A DNA stretch of 64,000 bases from Paenibacillus alba. GTDB lineage: Bacteria > Bacillota > Bacilli > Paenibacillales > NBRC-103111. The notes beneath the pieces were generated by a model, which saw only the letters and a program-made list of their open reading frames with translations, searched no databases and was not told where the DNA came from. Below, one piece after another: positions 50,178-59,948 of this stretch. Positions within the stretch are counted from its first letter, which is position 1, and the number at the start of each line of letters is the position of its first letter. Location: positions 1-64,000 of the forward strand of contig NZ_JABMKZ010000004.1 in NCBI RefSeq assembly GCF_013204855.1, in the 5' to 3' direction. A program made the position numbers and the translations under genes.

Positions 50178-51059
50178 TTATCCCTTAATTGCCCCCGTCA
50201 TGACGCCATCCACAAAATATTTTTGAAGTTTCGGGTAAACAACTAAGATTGGAACGGTTGCAAACATAACACTTGCTGCTTTCAATGACTCAGGAACAAT
50301 ATAAGCCCCAATACTGCCTTCGCCTTGCTGAGCATCTAGCTGTTGGTTCGCAGTGATGATTTGGTACAGCTTTAATTGCATCGGATACAGATTCTTATTT
50401 GTGATATAAAAAAGCGCATCCTGAAAACCGTTCCATCTGTCCACCGCGTAAAAGAGGCTTAACGTTGCTATAGAAGGCAAAGATAACGGAAGAACAATTC
50501 GTACGAGGATCCCAAGTTCATTACAACCGTCAATTGAGGCCGATTCTTCCAAGCTTTCTGGAAGTGATGCAAAAAAGGTTTTTAGAATGATTAAATTGAA
50601 AACACTCATAGCGCCTGGCAAAATTAAGCTCCACATCGAATTCATCAAATCCAGATTTTTGACAAGCATATAGCTAGGTATTAAACCTCCACTAAAATAC
50701 ATGGTGAATACCAGAACTGTTAAAATAAAGCTTCTTCCCTTTAACCTTTGCTTGGTAAGTGGATATGCTGCACAAATAGTTAAAAACATACAAACTAGTG
50801 TATAGACAATGGTCAGCACAATCGTGTACCCAAGTGTATAAATCATTTCAACATCGCTTAGAATCGTTTTGTATGTTTCCAGGGTGAAGCCTACCGGCCA
50901 AAGTGTGACCTTCTGAGAAATAATTGCCTCATTCGAGCTAAAAGAAAGCGATATCATATACAAAAATGGAATTAAACAAGTAATTGATACAGCTGTTATG
51001 AATAAAACAATACTTATATCCGTGAAATTGACTCTTTTTTTTCTACTCAACAAACTCAC
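50178..51059 (-). CDS. Carbohydrate ABC transporter permease (LplC type)
   Basis: A 293-residue membrane protein with six helices, the EAA loop ASIDGCNELGILVRIVLPLS and the ending FVDGVMTGAIKG. Directly downstream of its partner (stop to start, 3 bases), so the pair forms one heterodimeric channel. Confidence 0.92.
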   Translation of the reverse strand: MSLLSRKKRVNFTDISIVLFITAVSITCLIPFLYMISLSFSSNEAIISQKVTLWPVGFTLETYKTILSDVEMIYTLGYTIVLTIVYTLVCMFLTICAAYPLTKQRLKGRSFILTVLVFTMYFSGGLIPSYMLVKNLDLMNSMWSLILPGAMSVFNLIILKTFFASLPESLEESASIDGCNELGILVRIVLPLSLPSIATLSLFYAVDRWNGFQDALFYITNKNLYPMQLKLYQIITANQQLDAQQGEGSIGAYIVPESLKAASVMFATVPILVVYPKLQKYFVDGVMTGAIKG

Positions 51060-51062
51060 TCC

Positions 51063-52013
51063 TTACCAGATTCCCTGCTCACCAATTCTTTTGGCAATGT
51101 AATTGGCTGCCACCAAAAAGATTAACCCTACAACCGATTGAAACAGTCCAACAGCTGTTGCCTGCGAAAAATCGCCAGATCCAATTCCAATCCGATACAC
51201 ATATGTACTGATGACATCTGAGTACTCACTTACCAGTGAATTCCCCATCACGAATGGCCGATCAAACCCGATTGAGAGCATCCTGCCGATTTGTAAAATA
51301 AGCAAAATAATAATCGTAGGCTTAATCCCAGGCAAAGTAATGTGCCATATTTTACGAAGCCTGCTGCATCCATCGATATCTGCCGCCTCATATAATTCCT
51401 TATTAATACCAATGATGGAAGCCAAATAGATAATGGTACCCCATCCAACGCTTTGCCATATCCCAATAGCTATATACATGATCAACCAATTTGTTTTTTG
51501 AGAAAGAAACTCAATTTTGCCAATCCCGATGCTAGATAAGACCGTATTCGCCATCCCACCTGATGAAAATAGCAGATATACCATACCGCCAATAATGATC
51601 CAGGATAAGAAGTGCGGTAAATATAGAATGGTTTGGGTCACTTTTTTAAATCGGACATACCGGATTTCACTCAACAATATAGCCAAGATGATGGGTGCAG
51701 GGAACCCCGCTACCAAATCCAGAAGGTTCAACACAAGCGTATTGGTAAGCGCACGGTAAAAACTATTTTGTTCGAAAATGAATTTGAAGACATCAAGCCC
51801 AACCCACTCACTGCCGCTAATTCCCTCAAAAATGTTATAATCCTGAAAGGCCATCAATACGCCATAAATGGGTGCATATCGAAATATGAGGATATATGCC
51901 ATTGGCAATAGTAAGAGTAGATATAAGAGTGAATCTCTTTTTAAGCTGTGTAGCATACTGTTCTTTTTCTTTATTTTGATATTCTCTCTATAGTTTTCTA
52001 AAACCGCTTTCAT
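51063..52013 (-). CDS. Carbohydrate ABC transporter permease (LplB type)
   Basis: A 316-residue membrane protein with a basic N-terminal stretch (YRENIKIKKKNSMLHSLKRD), helix LLYLLLLLPMAYILIF and the EAA motif AADIDGCSRLRKIWHITLPG. First gene of the GH43 import operon. AGGAGGTTATTTT lies well upstream; GAGAGGGACGATACA stands before the ATG as the ribosome site. Confidence 0.9.
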   Translation of the reverse strand: MKAVLENYRENIKIKKKNSMLHSLKRDSLLYLLLLLPMAYILIFRYAPIYGVLMAFQDYNIFEGISGSEWVGLDVFKFIFEQNSFYRALTNTLVLNLLDLVAGFPAPIILAILLSEIRYVRFKKVTQTILYLPHFLSWIIIGGMVYLLFSSGGMANTVLSSIGIGKIEFLSQKTNWLIMYIAIGIWQSVGWGTIIYLASIIGINKELYEAADIDGCSRLRKIWHITLPGIKPTIIILLILQIGRMLSIGFDRPFVMGNSLVSEYSDVISTYVYRIGIGSGDFSQATAVGLFQSVVGLIFLVAANYIAKRIGEQGIW

Positions 52014-52084
52014 TTGTATCGTCCCTCTCCTACTATTTTTAACAAAATAACCTCCTACGAAATAATTTGAGCAAAAATCTTATA

Positions 52085-52096
52085 ATGAGATCTCAT
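52085..52096. promoter_or_regulatory. Palindromic operator candidate of the GH43 operon
   Basis: ATGAGATCTCAT is a perfect 12-base dyad, 70-85 bases upstream of the first permease gene. A TATAAG sequence overlaps its right end on the minus strand, so a bound regulator could act on the promoter. Confidence 0.4.
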
Positions 52097-52270
52097 GTAA
52101 AGGATTATACGCTCATGAATTTTTATTAAAATGTAATTTTATAAATTATTTTTGTAATAAATTTATATTTAAAACTTAGGAAATCCTTATTCGTTACTTG
52201 AACGCTTCATCAAACGCGCTTTCCATTTACTGGGCCTCCGCAGATACGGCAAAAATTTTCGACTAAATTC

Positions 52271-52303
52271 AAAAAAAACACCGCCCATTTCTGGCGATGT
52301 TTT
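52271..52303. terminator. Terminator of the FAD oxidoreductase gene
   Basis: AAAACACCGCC faces GGCGATGTTTT (10 pairs, one mismatch) around seven bases. On the minus strand a run of eight T follows. Confidence 0.75.
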
Positions 52304-52388
52304 CAAAATACCACTCGGCTGTCGAATCCACACATCAAGGTCGCTTCTCAGGGATCGGGCACTGAAGTCTTGTCTTCGACGATGACTC

Positions 52389-53432
52389 TTAGAATCTAGA
52401 TAATCGGCAACATTCCAATTCATTCATCTTCACGCCGTCTATAATCTCATTTGCAGCCAAGCGGCTAACAATAGGAGCAAGCGTAATGGCTGCATGCATA
52501 ACTGAAAGATATAGACCTTCTATCTGTTCATGAAATCCAACAATAGGGTAACCGTCTTCTGGCATAGGTCTCATTCCTACCTGAATACTTTCCAACTCCA
52601 AATTCTCACCTCCAATTAATTGGTGGCGAAGGGCTTCAAATGCTCTTTTTCCGATTGTTTCTGGGCCGTTTTCTTCAGACTCATCTATATAATCTTCCGC
52701 AGCTAGTATAATATCATTTGTTAGTTGTCTTGCTTCAAATTTTGAATTAGAAATTAAAGTATGAATTAACTTTTCTTTTGATTTCATGCGAATTATGATT
52801 GAAGGCGAAGGAGCAACAGGAACATCGAAGCCTAATGGTTTACAGAGCTCAGGTAAATCTGCACCAGTAGCTAATACAATAATATCTGATTCTATAAAAC
52901 CAATTGAGGTGTAAACACCAACAACCTTAGAACTCTCTTTTTTGATTTGCGTAACTTTTGTATTGTAAAGTATATTCGCTCCATATTCTTCTGCTTTTTT
53001 TAACAAAAGCTTTGTTGTTAATGCAGGATCTACTGCGCCTTCTCCATAAGCAAAGCTAGCCTCTTCTGGATATTCCTTTAAATTAGGTTCTAATTCTATG
53101 ATTTGTTTCCGATTCAGTTTTTGTATATGAGATTTCTCCACATTTTCAGGAACTCCCCATGTCAGTGCTCCGTTCCAATTTATCTTTAAATCAGGCAGAT
53201 CTTTTTCTAATGCATGATATTCGGCTAATGTTGCATCGTATAGATGTCGAAATTTTTTTGAAACTCGACCTGAAGGATGAATCCAAGCGAAAGATTTTTC
53301 AGTAACTTCACATGCTGCTGTTGAATTGCACTCGATCACAGTAACATCCTGATTCCGCTTTGATAAGTTATATGCCATTGATGCACCAACAATCCCTGCA
53401 CCAATCACTACTATTTTTTGTTTCCTGATCAT
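52389..53432 (-). CDS. FAD-dependent amine/amino-acid oxidoreductase (DAO family)
   Basis: A 347-residue flavoprotein. FAD-binding IVVIGAGIVGASMAYNLSKR (GXGXXG) with the ribose-binding VIE after it, the middle substrate domain, and the C-terminal GMRPMPEDGYPIVGF motif of glycine/D-amino-acid oxidases. Substrate unknown. GAGGAGG precedes its ATG. Further upstream (53433-53570) a protein-like stretch, EREWKSELISRT, runs in another frame; its nature is unclear. Confidence 0.85.
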   Translation of the reverse strand: MIRKQKIVVIGAGIVGASMAYNLSKRNQDVTVIECNSTAACEVTEKSFAWIHPSGRVSKKFRHLYDATLAEYHALEKDLPDLKINWNGALTWGVPENVEKSHIQKLNRKQIIELEPNLKEYPEEASFAYGEGAVDPALTTKLLLKKAEEYGANILYNTKVTQIKKESSKVVGVYTSIGFIESDIIVLATGADLPELCKPLGFDVPVAPSPSIIIRMKSKEKLIHTLISNSKFEARQLTNDIILAAEDYIDESEENGPETIGKRAFEALRHQLIGGENLELESIQVGMRPMPEDGYPIVGFHEQIEGLYLSVMHAAITLAPIVSRLAANEIIDGVKMNELECCRLSRF

Positions 53433-53797
53433 GCACGCCTCCTCTTGTCAACCAGTGCTTACTAACTACCTTCCGCAGAGTTCGTGATATCAACTCTGAC
53501 TTCCACTCCCGTTCCCATATGCTATCATTTAACATGAATGACCTGAGTTCACTATTTAAATACTGTAACATATTGCTCTAATCTATCAGCAAGAAAAAAT
53601 GCTTATAACTAATCATTACTATCCAATTTCTCAACCTCTCCCTGACCTGCAAGGAAAAAACGTGGTAATAGAGGTATTGATTGTAAGAAGTATATATACG
53701 ATAATTAAACTGTAAGATCCTTTTTTAGGAGTGGATGTCATGCTAAATCATCAAATTTAGATAAATCCATAACTGCATTTCATACGTTGTTTTCGGT
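53433..53797. other. 365-base intergenic region
   Basis: A 67-codon minus frame (53571-53368) reads MLQYLNSELRSFMLNDSIWE and then EREWKSELIS; it overlaps the FAD gene and is not recognised. At 53667-53735 there is a promoter-like TTGATT region and AGGAGTGG followed by a seven-codon frame. No gene is called. Confidence 0.3.
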
Positions 53798-54181
53798 TTA
53801 TAACGGATTGTCACATTTCCATTCATTAACTAATATTCCGAAATTATCTAAATACTTAGCGAGTTGTTTCTCAAGATTTTTGATTCCGACAATGTCTACT
53901 TCATGAACAGAGTTAAATAGTTCGTCATCGGAAACATCCCAATCATTATCTATATATTTTGAAGGTACCTCATATTTTCTCAAATAAAATCTAGCCGAGT
54001 TAGGCTCTATCTTATTTAAGTATTTCTGTTTATTTATAACTTGTACTTTTACGAAAGCACGATTCAATTCAGAGCCAGCCTCAACTTCACAAGCTAGGCC
54101 ATTCCCCGTCAATAAATTATTAATTTGACGTGTATCAAAGACCTGCACTCTCCTCACTTCCTCCGATTCTAATTTTTTCAC
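53798..54181 (-). CDS. Hypothetical protein
   Basis: A 127-residue hydrophilic protein. It starts with GTG and has GGGGGG about ten bases before it. The segments VFDTRQINNLLTGNGL, INKQKYLNKIEPNSARFYLRKYE and VDIVGIKNLEKQLAKYLDNFGI suggest a compact alpha/beta fold. No family was recognised. It lies 26 bases from the stop of the sensor kinase, so both may be one transcript. Confidence 0.5.
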   Translation of the reverse strand: MKKLESEEVRRVQVFDTRQINNLLTGNGLACEVEAGSELNRAFVKVQVINKQKYLNKIEPNSARFYLRKYEVPSKYIDNDWDVSDDELFNSVHEVDIVGIKNLEKQLAKYLDNFGILVNEWKCDNPL

Positions 54182-54207
54182 CTTTTGATTCCCCCCACCT
54201 TACAGTC

Positions 54208-55455
54208 TTATTGTTTCACATCTACATCCATGCACATAGGAATGAGGATGCTGAATTTAGTACCTATCCCCTGTTTGCTCTGAACACGAATCGTTCCACC
54301 CAAAGCTTCAATAATTCGGTAACTGACCATAAGTCCGAGCCCCGTTCCTTTTGACTTCGTCGAATAAAATGGATACCCTAATCGCAGAAGCTGCTCCTCA
54401 TTCATTCCGATTCCAGTGTCCATAATTTCAATAACGGCATGGTTATTTTGAGCAAAGGCATGAATCGTTATTTCTCCGTTTTTCTCTATCGCTTCGGCCG
54501 CATTTTTAATTAAATTGATCATGACCTGAGTTAACTTTTTCGAATCTGCATACACATACAAATCGTCCAACTGGCTATCCACAATATGCCCTTTTGACGT
54601 AATATAAGGTTCGGTAATGCTTATTACGTTGCTCAAATGAGCTTTAACATCAATTTTTTCTACCTTTTCAGCTTGAGGCTTGGCATACATGAGGTATTCG
54701 GAAATAATGGCTTCCGCCCGATCGATCTCTTCTAGCGCTAGAATAGAGTACTTAAGATCCGTTTCATTTTGCGTCCGGGACTTTAATAATTGAAGAAAAC
54801 CTTTGGATACAGTAATCGGATTTCGAATTTCATGAGCGATAGTTGCGGCAAGTTCACCTAATACGCTAAGTTTTTCAGACCGGTATATCTCATCCCGCAT
54901 ATGTATGTTGTCTCGCATCGTTTCAATGAAAAAGAAAGTGATCCAAGAACAAATCATAAGAAGAACACAGTAATAAGCAAAGAAAACCTCATGGTGAACC
55001 ATATCTTTATGCAAATGAATGGCGCTCCATATGGAGACAGACAATGCTGACAATAGTGAAAACAACACGCCCATTACAATATTTTGTTTTCCTGTTATTT
55101 TTTTTCGGAGCTTCAGAAATATAAGGACAATAATGAATATAGGAATATAAGATAAGGCGGTTACTACAAACCCACTACCCCCGAGATAGAACCGATAAAG
55201 GAGCAAAATAATGGTCACGAGCACCCCTGAACGATAACCCCCGTAGATAAGTGCTACAAGAAAAGGAACTATCCTTAAATCATAAATATATCCTGGGAAA
55301 ACCGTAAAAGGAAAAGACATGCAACATACTACAGATATACTGGAAAACGCACCGATAATTAATTTGAAATGCTTATTCTTATATAATCCAAAAGCAAAGT
55401 ATGAAAGGGCACCTACCAAAATAAATAGAAAGTTTAAGAGTATGTAATCTAACAT
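54208..55455 (-). CDS. Sporulation-type sensor histidine kinase (KinB-like)
   Basis: About 415 residues. The N-terminal half is a membrane sensor of about five helices with RIVPFLVALIYGGYRSGVL, typical of 5TM LytS-type sensor modules. The kinase core has LGELAATIAHEIRNPITVSKGFLQLL (phospho-acceptor His), the N box INLIKNAAEAIEKNG, DTGIGMNEEQ and YPFYSTKSKGTGLGLMVSYRIIEALGG. It is like Bacillus KinB or KinD that feed the phosphorelay. No response regulator is adjacent, which suits an orphan kinase. GGGAGGG precedes the ATG at 55455. Confidence 0.9.
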   Translation of the reverse strand: MLDYILLNFLFILVGALSYFAFGLYKNKHFKLIIGAFSSISVVCCMSFPFTVFPGYIYDLRIVPFLVALIYGGYRSGVLVTIILLLYRFYLGGSGFVVTALSYIPIFIIVLIFLKLRKKITGKQNIVMGVLFSLLSALSVSIWSAIHLHKDMVHHEVFFAYYCVLLMICSWITFFFIETMRDNIHMRDEIYRSEKLSVLGELAATIAHEIRNPITVSKGFLQLLKSRTQNETDLKYSILALEEIDRAEAIISEYLMYAKPQAEKVEKIDVKAHLSNVISITEPYITSKGHIVDSQLDDLYVYADSKKLTQVMINLIKNAAEAIEKNGEITIHAFAQNNHAVIEIMDTGIGMNEEQLLRLGYPFYSTKSKGTGLGLMVSYRIIEALGGTIRVQSKQGIGTKFSILIPMCMDVDVKQ

Positions 55456-55496
55456 AAGCCCTCCCATACATAGTTATTCAATCTTGATTATGCATG

Positions 55497-55532
55497 AAAA
55501 AGGTCACTTAGCAAATAGCCAAGTGACTTTTT
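55497..55532. terminator. Bidirectional terminator
   Basis: AGGTCACTT and AAGTGACTT with flanking A5 and T5 make a stem around 11 bases, giving T-runs on both strands. Confidence 0.8.
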
Positions 55533-55563
55533 CGTGATTGTTGAAATTTTAATCTTGCTTTTT

Positions 55564-55674
55564 TGGGGATTACTAGAAAAATTAAAGAAAGATGGAACGG
55601 TTTGGATGTGGGGACTTGATCACTTCAACAAATTAGTCGACAAACCGCAGCAAGTTGAATTTAGAAGTTATTAG
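55564..55674 (+). pseudogene. RCC1-repeat protein remnant
   Basis: Thirty-six codons read WGLLEKLKKDGTVWMWGLDH then FNKLVDKPQQVEF. The KDGTVW-W-G...(P)-QQV pattern is that of an RCC1/BNR-type beta-propeller blade (usual form DGTVWAWG...PVQV). It has no start, no ribosome site, and lies between terminators. It is a relic of a surface or secreted protein gene. Confidence 0.45.
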
Positions 55675-55679
55675 AAAAC

Positions 55680-55720
55680 AGACCAATTTCCAGAACCATC
55701 AATGGCCTGAAAATTGGTCT
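55680..55720 (-). terminator. Terminator of the pentose-phosphate operon
   Basis: On the minus strand AGACCAATTTTCAGG faces CTGGAAATTGGTCT (about 12 pairs), followed by GTTTTCT. It lies 22 bases beyond the gnd stop. Confidence 0.75.
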
Positions 55721-55742
55721 AGCTGTGTTTTAAACCTTGAAT

Positions 55743-57164
55743 CTATTCTTCGTTATTTGCCATCCATTGAAAATGAAAACTTCCCTCTTTATCAACTCGC
55801 TCGAACGTATGCGCTCCAAAATAATCTCTTTGTGCTTGTAGCAAATTAGCCGGCAATCGCTCTGTACGATAGCTGTCGTAATAAGCTAAAGCGGAAGCGA
55901 ATCCAGGAACCGGTATCCCTCTCGTTACGGCAATCGCAACTACTTTTCTCCAAGCATCCTGATAGTTTGCAACAATTTTACCAAAATATTCGTCTAACAA
56001 CAGGTTTTTCAGAGCTGGGTTCCGATCGTAAGCGTCTTTAATATTTTGTAGAAATCTTGCACGGATAATACAGCCTCCTCGGAAAATCATCGCAATGCTG
56101 CCATAGTTTAAATTCCAATTGTATTCATCGGAAGCAGCTCTCATTTGCGCAAAGCCTTGCGCATAGGAAGCAATTTTACTGGCGTACAAAGCTTTGCGAA
56201 CGGCTTCGATGAATTCCTTAGGTTCTCCGTCAAAGCTTGATACCACTGGACCACTCAGTCGCTTGCTAGCGGCTACACGTTCTTCTTTCATAGCTGAGAT
56301 AAAACGCGCGAACACGGATTCAGTAATAATGGATAAAGGAACGCCCAAATCCAATGCACTTTGACTTGTCCATTTTCCGGTTCCTTTTTGTCCCGCCGAA
56401 TCGAGAATGACATCCACCATTGGTTTGCCTGTATCCGGATCTGTCTTCGAGAAAATGTCAGCCGTGATTTCGATCAAATAACTATCCAACTCACCATTGT
56501 TCCATTCGGTGAAAATCTCATGCAGTTCACCAGTATTTAAATGGAGTACATCTTTCAGTAAATGATACGCTTCGCCAATGAGCTGCATATCACCGTATTC
56601 GATGCCGTTGTGTACCATTTTGACATAATGGCCTGCGCCATCTTCTCCAATATAGGTCGAACAAGGATCGCCGTTTACTTTGGCCGAAATGGCAGTTAAG
56701 ATTGGCTCGACCCGTTCATACGCGTCTTTTTGCCCTCCAGGCATAATTGCAGGGCCATTAAGGGCTCCCTCTTCTCCCCCCGAAACACCAGCGCCGATAA
56801 AGCGGAATCCTTGGGCTTGCAGGTCTTTATTTCTTCTTTGTGTATCAGGGAAAAAGGCATTTCCACCATCGATGAGAATATCCCCTTGACTGAGGTAAGG
56901 CACAAGCTGATCAATGGTATCGTCTGTCGGTTTTCCCGCTTTTACCATGATTAATATTTTACGAGGCGTCTCAAGTGATTGGACAAATTCTTCAACACTA
57001 TATGTTCCGATAAGGTTCTTTCCTTGCGCTTCCGCCACTAGTTCATTTGTTTTCTCTGGTGAACGATTATATAAAGCCACCGAGAACCCTTTGCTTTCAA
57101 TATTCAAGGCTAAGTTTTTACCCATGACGGCCAAGCCGACTACGCCAATTTGCTGTTTTTTCAT
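55743..57164 (-). CDS. gndA: 6-Phosphogluconate dehydrogenase, decarboxylating
   Basis: A 473-residue enzyme converting 6-phosphogluconate to ribulose 5-phosphate with NADP+. NADP-binding [12 protein letters not shown], substrate loop [23 protein letters not shown], catalytic Lys region [16 protein letters not shown], and C-terminal [11 protein letters not shown] are all typical. Length is normal (about 470). Last gene of the zwf-tkt-tal-gnd operon. AGGGAGGCAGTAAA precedes the ATG. Confidence 0.97.
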   Translation of the reverse strand: MKKQQIGVVGLAVMGKNLALNIESKGFSVALYNRSPEKTNELVAEAQGKNLIGTYSVEEFVQSLETPRKILIMVKAGKPTDDTIDQLVPYLSQGDILIDGGNAFFPDTQRRNKDLQAQGFRFIGAGVSGGEEGALNGPAIMPGGQKDAYERVEPILTAISAKVNGDPCSTYIGEDGAGHYVKMVHNGIEYGDMQLIGEAYHLLKDVLHLNTGELHEIFTEWNNGELDSYLIEITADIFSKTDPDTGKPMVDVILDSAGQKGTGKWTSQSALDLGVPLSIITESVFARFISAMKEERVAASKRLSGPVVSSFDGEPKEFIEAVRKALYASKIASYAQGFAQMRAASDEYNWNLNYGSIAMIFRGGCIIRARFLQNIKDAYDRNPALKNLLLDEYFGKIVANYQDAWRKVVAIAVTRGIPVPGFASALAYYDSYRTERLPANLLQAQRDYFGAHTFERVDKEGSFHFQWMANNEE

Positions 57165-57232
57165 TTTACTGCCTCCCTGTCATCGATACCCGGCTGATAT
57201 TTCGCCGTACGTATATGTGATCTTAATACCAT

Positions 57233-57901
57233 TCAGCTTTTTACTGCTTTTTTCCAATCAGCTGCGAACTTCTCAAGCCCTTGATCCGTCAACGGATGTT
57301 TGGAAATTTGTTCAATGATGCTGAAAGGGACCGTTGCGATATGTGCTCCAGCCATGGCTACGCGTGTCACATGATCAGGATGACGCACAGACGCGGCGAT
57401 GATTTGAGCATCTAAGTTGTGGATTCGGAATAGCTCCGCGATTTTGACGACTAATTGTACGCCGTCTTCCGATATGTCATCGAGACGACCTAAGAACGGA
57501 GAAACATAGGTAGCGCCTGCTCGAGCAGCCAATAAGGCCTGATTTACGGTAAAGATCAAAGTCACGTTCGTTTTGATACCTTTATCGGCTAAATAACGGC
57601 AAGCTTCTAAACCATCCAAAGTCATTGGCAATTTAATCGTAATGTTTTTATCGTAATTGTTAATCTTGATAAGCTCTTCCGCTTGGGCAATCATTTCCTC
57701 AGCCGTTATGGCATCCGGCGTAACTTCAGCAGAAACGGATTCGACTTTAGGCACTAATTTTAGAATTTCTTCGATTCGATCCTCGAATTTCACGCCTTCT
57801 TTGGCCACCAAGGATGGATTCGTCGTTACGCCAGACAGAACACCCACTTTGTATGCTTTTTTGATATCCGCTACATTTGCGCTGTCGATGAAAAGTTTCA
57901 T
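57233..57901 (-). CDS. tal: Transaldolase (fructose-6-phosphate aldolase-like subfamily)
   Basis: A 222-residue small TIM barrel of the TalC/MipB type: [31 protein letters not shown], the Schiff-base Lys in [19 protein letters not shown], and [15 protein letters not shown]. It interconverts sedoheptulose 7-phosphate and glyceraldehyde 3-phosphate. Members of this subfamily have 210-230 residues. GGAGGTAATTAAAA precedes the ATG. It lies between tkt and gnd. Confidence 0.93.
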   Translation of the reverse strand: MKLFIDSANVADIKKAYKVGVLSGVTTNPSLVAKEGVKFEDRIEEILKLVPKVESVSAEVTPDAITAEEMIAQAEELIKINNYDKNITIKLPMTLDGLEACRYLADKGIKTNVTLIFTVNQALLAARAGATYVSPFLGRLDDISEDGVQLVVKIAELFRIHNLDAQIIAASVRHPDHVTRVAMAGAHIATVPFSIIEQISKHPLTDQGLEKFAADWKKAVKS

Positions 57902-57953
57902 TTTTAATTACCTCCATAAATTTAGTTTAATTAATGACAATCCAGATTGTTTT

Positions 57954-59948
57954 TTACGAAATTCCGAGTAGATTCTTCGATAGCCGAACGACATTCTCTA
58001 CGGAGAATCCGAAATATGCCATAACTTCAGGGCCTGACCCCGAGGCACCAAAAGTGTTGATAGCGATCACTTGTCCTTGCGGACCTACATAACGTTCCCA
58101 ACCCATTGAAATACCCGCTTCAATAGATACTCGTTTGGTAACGGAAGCAGGAAGAACGGTTTCCTTGTACGAGGCTGGCTGGCGCTCAAAAAGTTCCATA
58201 CTAGGCATGGCTACGACTCTGACAGAAACATGATCCTTCTCTAACTCGTGTTTCGCATTCACAGCCAGGGAAACTTCCGAACCAGTTCCGATGATAATGA
58301 GATCCGGATGAGCATCGGTTTCCGTTAAGATATATGCGCCCTTTGTTACCTCCTCTAAATTTGCTTTCGTCGCACTGTAAACGGGGAGGTTTTGTCTACT
58401 TAGCACAAGAGCTACCGGCCCATTTTTGTTCTGCAGAGCATAAGCCCAAGCGCTCGCCGTCTCGTTGGCGTCGCCCGGCCTAATAACGGTTAGGCCGGGA
58501 ATCGTCCTTAGTGCAGCCAAGTGCTCGACAGGCTCATGTGTCGGGCCGTCTTCGCCGACCGCAATCGAATCATGCGTGAATACATAAATAACCGGCAGTT
58601 TCTGCAAGGCAGCCAAGCGAATGGATGGTCGCAGATAATCGCTAAAGACGAAGAAGGTACTTACAAAAGGAATAACGCCTCCGTGCAAGGCCATGCCGTT
58701 GCCAGCTGCACCCATCGCATGCTCACGTACGCCGAAATACACATTTCGTCCTTCATAGGATTCGACGCCGAAAGTTTTTTCTCCAATGATATCTGTCATT
58801 GTCGAATGCGATAAATCGGCGCTTCCTCCGAATAAAGAAGGCACGCGTTTCATGAAATGATTGATCGCGTTCCCACTGGCTACACGAGTGGAAATGGCTT
58901 TCGAATCATCGAATGTCAGAATATCGGTATTTTCGATCAGAACCTTCCCATTTATGGCATTTTCAAGTTCAAGGCCAAGCTCTGGATATATCGTTTTATA
59001 GGAAACTAACAGTTGATTCCATTCTGTTTCCTTGGCTTGTCCGAGACGTTTCAAATTCTCAAAGTGAGCTTGTACTTCCTCAGGTACGGTGAATTCATCA
59101 TGCGTCCAACCATAGAATTCCTTAGTCGCTTTAGCTTCTTCCAACCCAAGTGGGTTACCATGAGCTTTATTCGTTCCTGCAACCTTGGGACTTCCATAAC
59201 CAATAACCGTCCTTATTTCGATTAAGGTAGGACGTGTGGTATCTTGCTTTGCTAAATCGATCGCTTTCGTGATTTCAACAATGTCATTGCCATCTTCAAC
59301 TCTCAAGTATTGCCAATTGGCAGACTCTGCTCGCAACTTTGCATGATCTGAATAGGATACGTTCAACGCTCCGTCTAAGGAAATATCATTGGAATCATAC
59401 AAAACGATTAATTTATCCAACTTCATATGTCCAGCCATCGACATTGCCTCGTACGAGATGCCTTCCATCAGGCAGCCGTCTCCAACAAGTGCATACGTAT
59501 AATGATCAACGACCGGGAATGTTTCTTTGTTAAATTTCGCAGCCAAATGAGCTTCAGCCATTGCCATCCCTACAGCCATCGCAATTCCTTGTCCTAAAGG
59601 ACCCGTCGTTGCGTCAACGCCATCTGTATGTCCATATTCCGGGTGGCCTGGCGTTTTACTTTCAAGTTTGCGAAATTGTTTAAGATCATCCATCGACACC
59701 TTATATCCCGATAAATGCAGCAAACTATAAAGAAGCGCAGAACCGTGTCCCGCGGACAAAACGAATCGATCCCGATTAAACCATTTGGCGTGGAATGGAT
59801 TATGCTTCAAATGTTTGGCCCATAATGCGTAGGCCATGGGGGCAGCCCCCATCGGCAGTCCAGGATGTCCCGAATTCGCCCTATTAATAGCATCAATGGA
59901 TAAAGTACGAATCGTATTCACGGATTTTTGATCAAGTGTTGTATTCAT
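57954..59948 (-). CDS. tkt: Transketolase
   Basis: A 664-residue thiamine diphosphate enzyme. The substrate-binding [21 protein letters not shown], the TPP-binding [38 protein letters not shown], the active-site [14 protein letters not shown] and [15 protein letters not shown] all fit. The start is the ATG at 59948, inside the end of zwf (a 17-base overlap), with AAAGGAG 12 bases upstream; a longer frame extends through zwf in another phase and is not real. Second gene of the operon. Confidence 0.95.
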   Translation of the reverse strand: MNTTLDQKSVNTIRTLSIDAINRANSGHPGLPMGAAPMAYALWAKHLKHNPFHAKWFNRDRFVLSAGHGSALLYSLLHLSGYKVSMDDLKQFRKLESKTPGHPEYGHTDGVDATTGPLGQGIAMAVGMAMAEAHLAAKFNKETFPVVDHYTYALVGDGCLMEGISYEAMSMAGHMKLDKLIVLYDSNDISLDGALNVSYSDHAKLRAESANWQYLRVEDGNDIVEITKAIDLAKQDTTRPTLIEIRTVIGYGSPKVAGTNKAHGNPLGLEEAKATKEFYGWTHDEFTVPEEVQAHFENLKRLGQAKETEWNQLLVSYKTIYPELGLELENAINGKVLIENTDILTFDDSKAISTRVASGNAINHFMKRVPSLFGGSADLSHSTMTDIIGEKTFGVESYEGRNVYFGVREHAMGAAGNGMALHGGVIPFVSTFFVFSDYLRPSIRLAALQKLPVIYVFTHDSIAVGEDGPTHEPVEHLAALRTIPGLTVIRPGDANETASAWAYALQNKNGPVALVLSRQNLPVYSATKANLEEVTKGAYILTETDAHPDLIIIGTGSEVSLAVNAKHELEKDHVSVRVVAMPSMELFERQPASYKETVLPASVTKRVSIEAGISMGWERYVGPQGQVIAINTFGASGSGPEVMAYFGFSVENVVRLSKNLLGIS

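Larger units (their letters stand above)
52014..52388. other. 375-base intergenic region with operator and terminator
   Basis: Contains the palindrome at 52085-52096, a TATAAT-like element around 52105, and the terminator at 52271-52303 of the FAD oxidoreductase. A 78-codon minus frame (52187-52423) overlaps the end of the FAD gene and is not believed. Confidence 0.5.

Noticed and set aside
52187-52423. Minus frame of 78 codons
   Set aside because: Overlaps the end of the FAD oxidoreductase and crosses its terminator hairpin; no match to a family.
53368-53571. Minus frame with EREWKSELIS
   Set aside because: Overlaps the FAD gene start; looks partly protein-like but has no ribosome site and no family.
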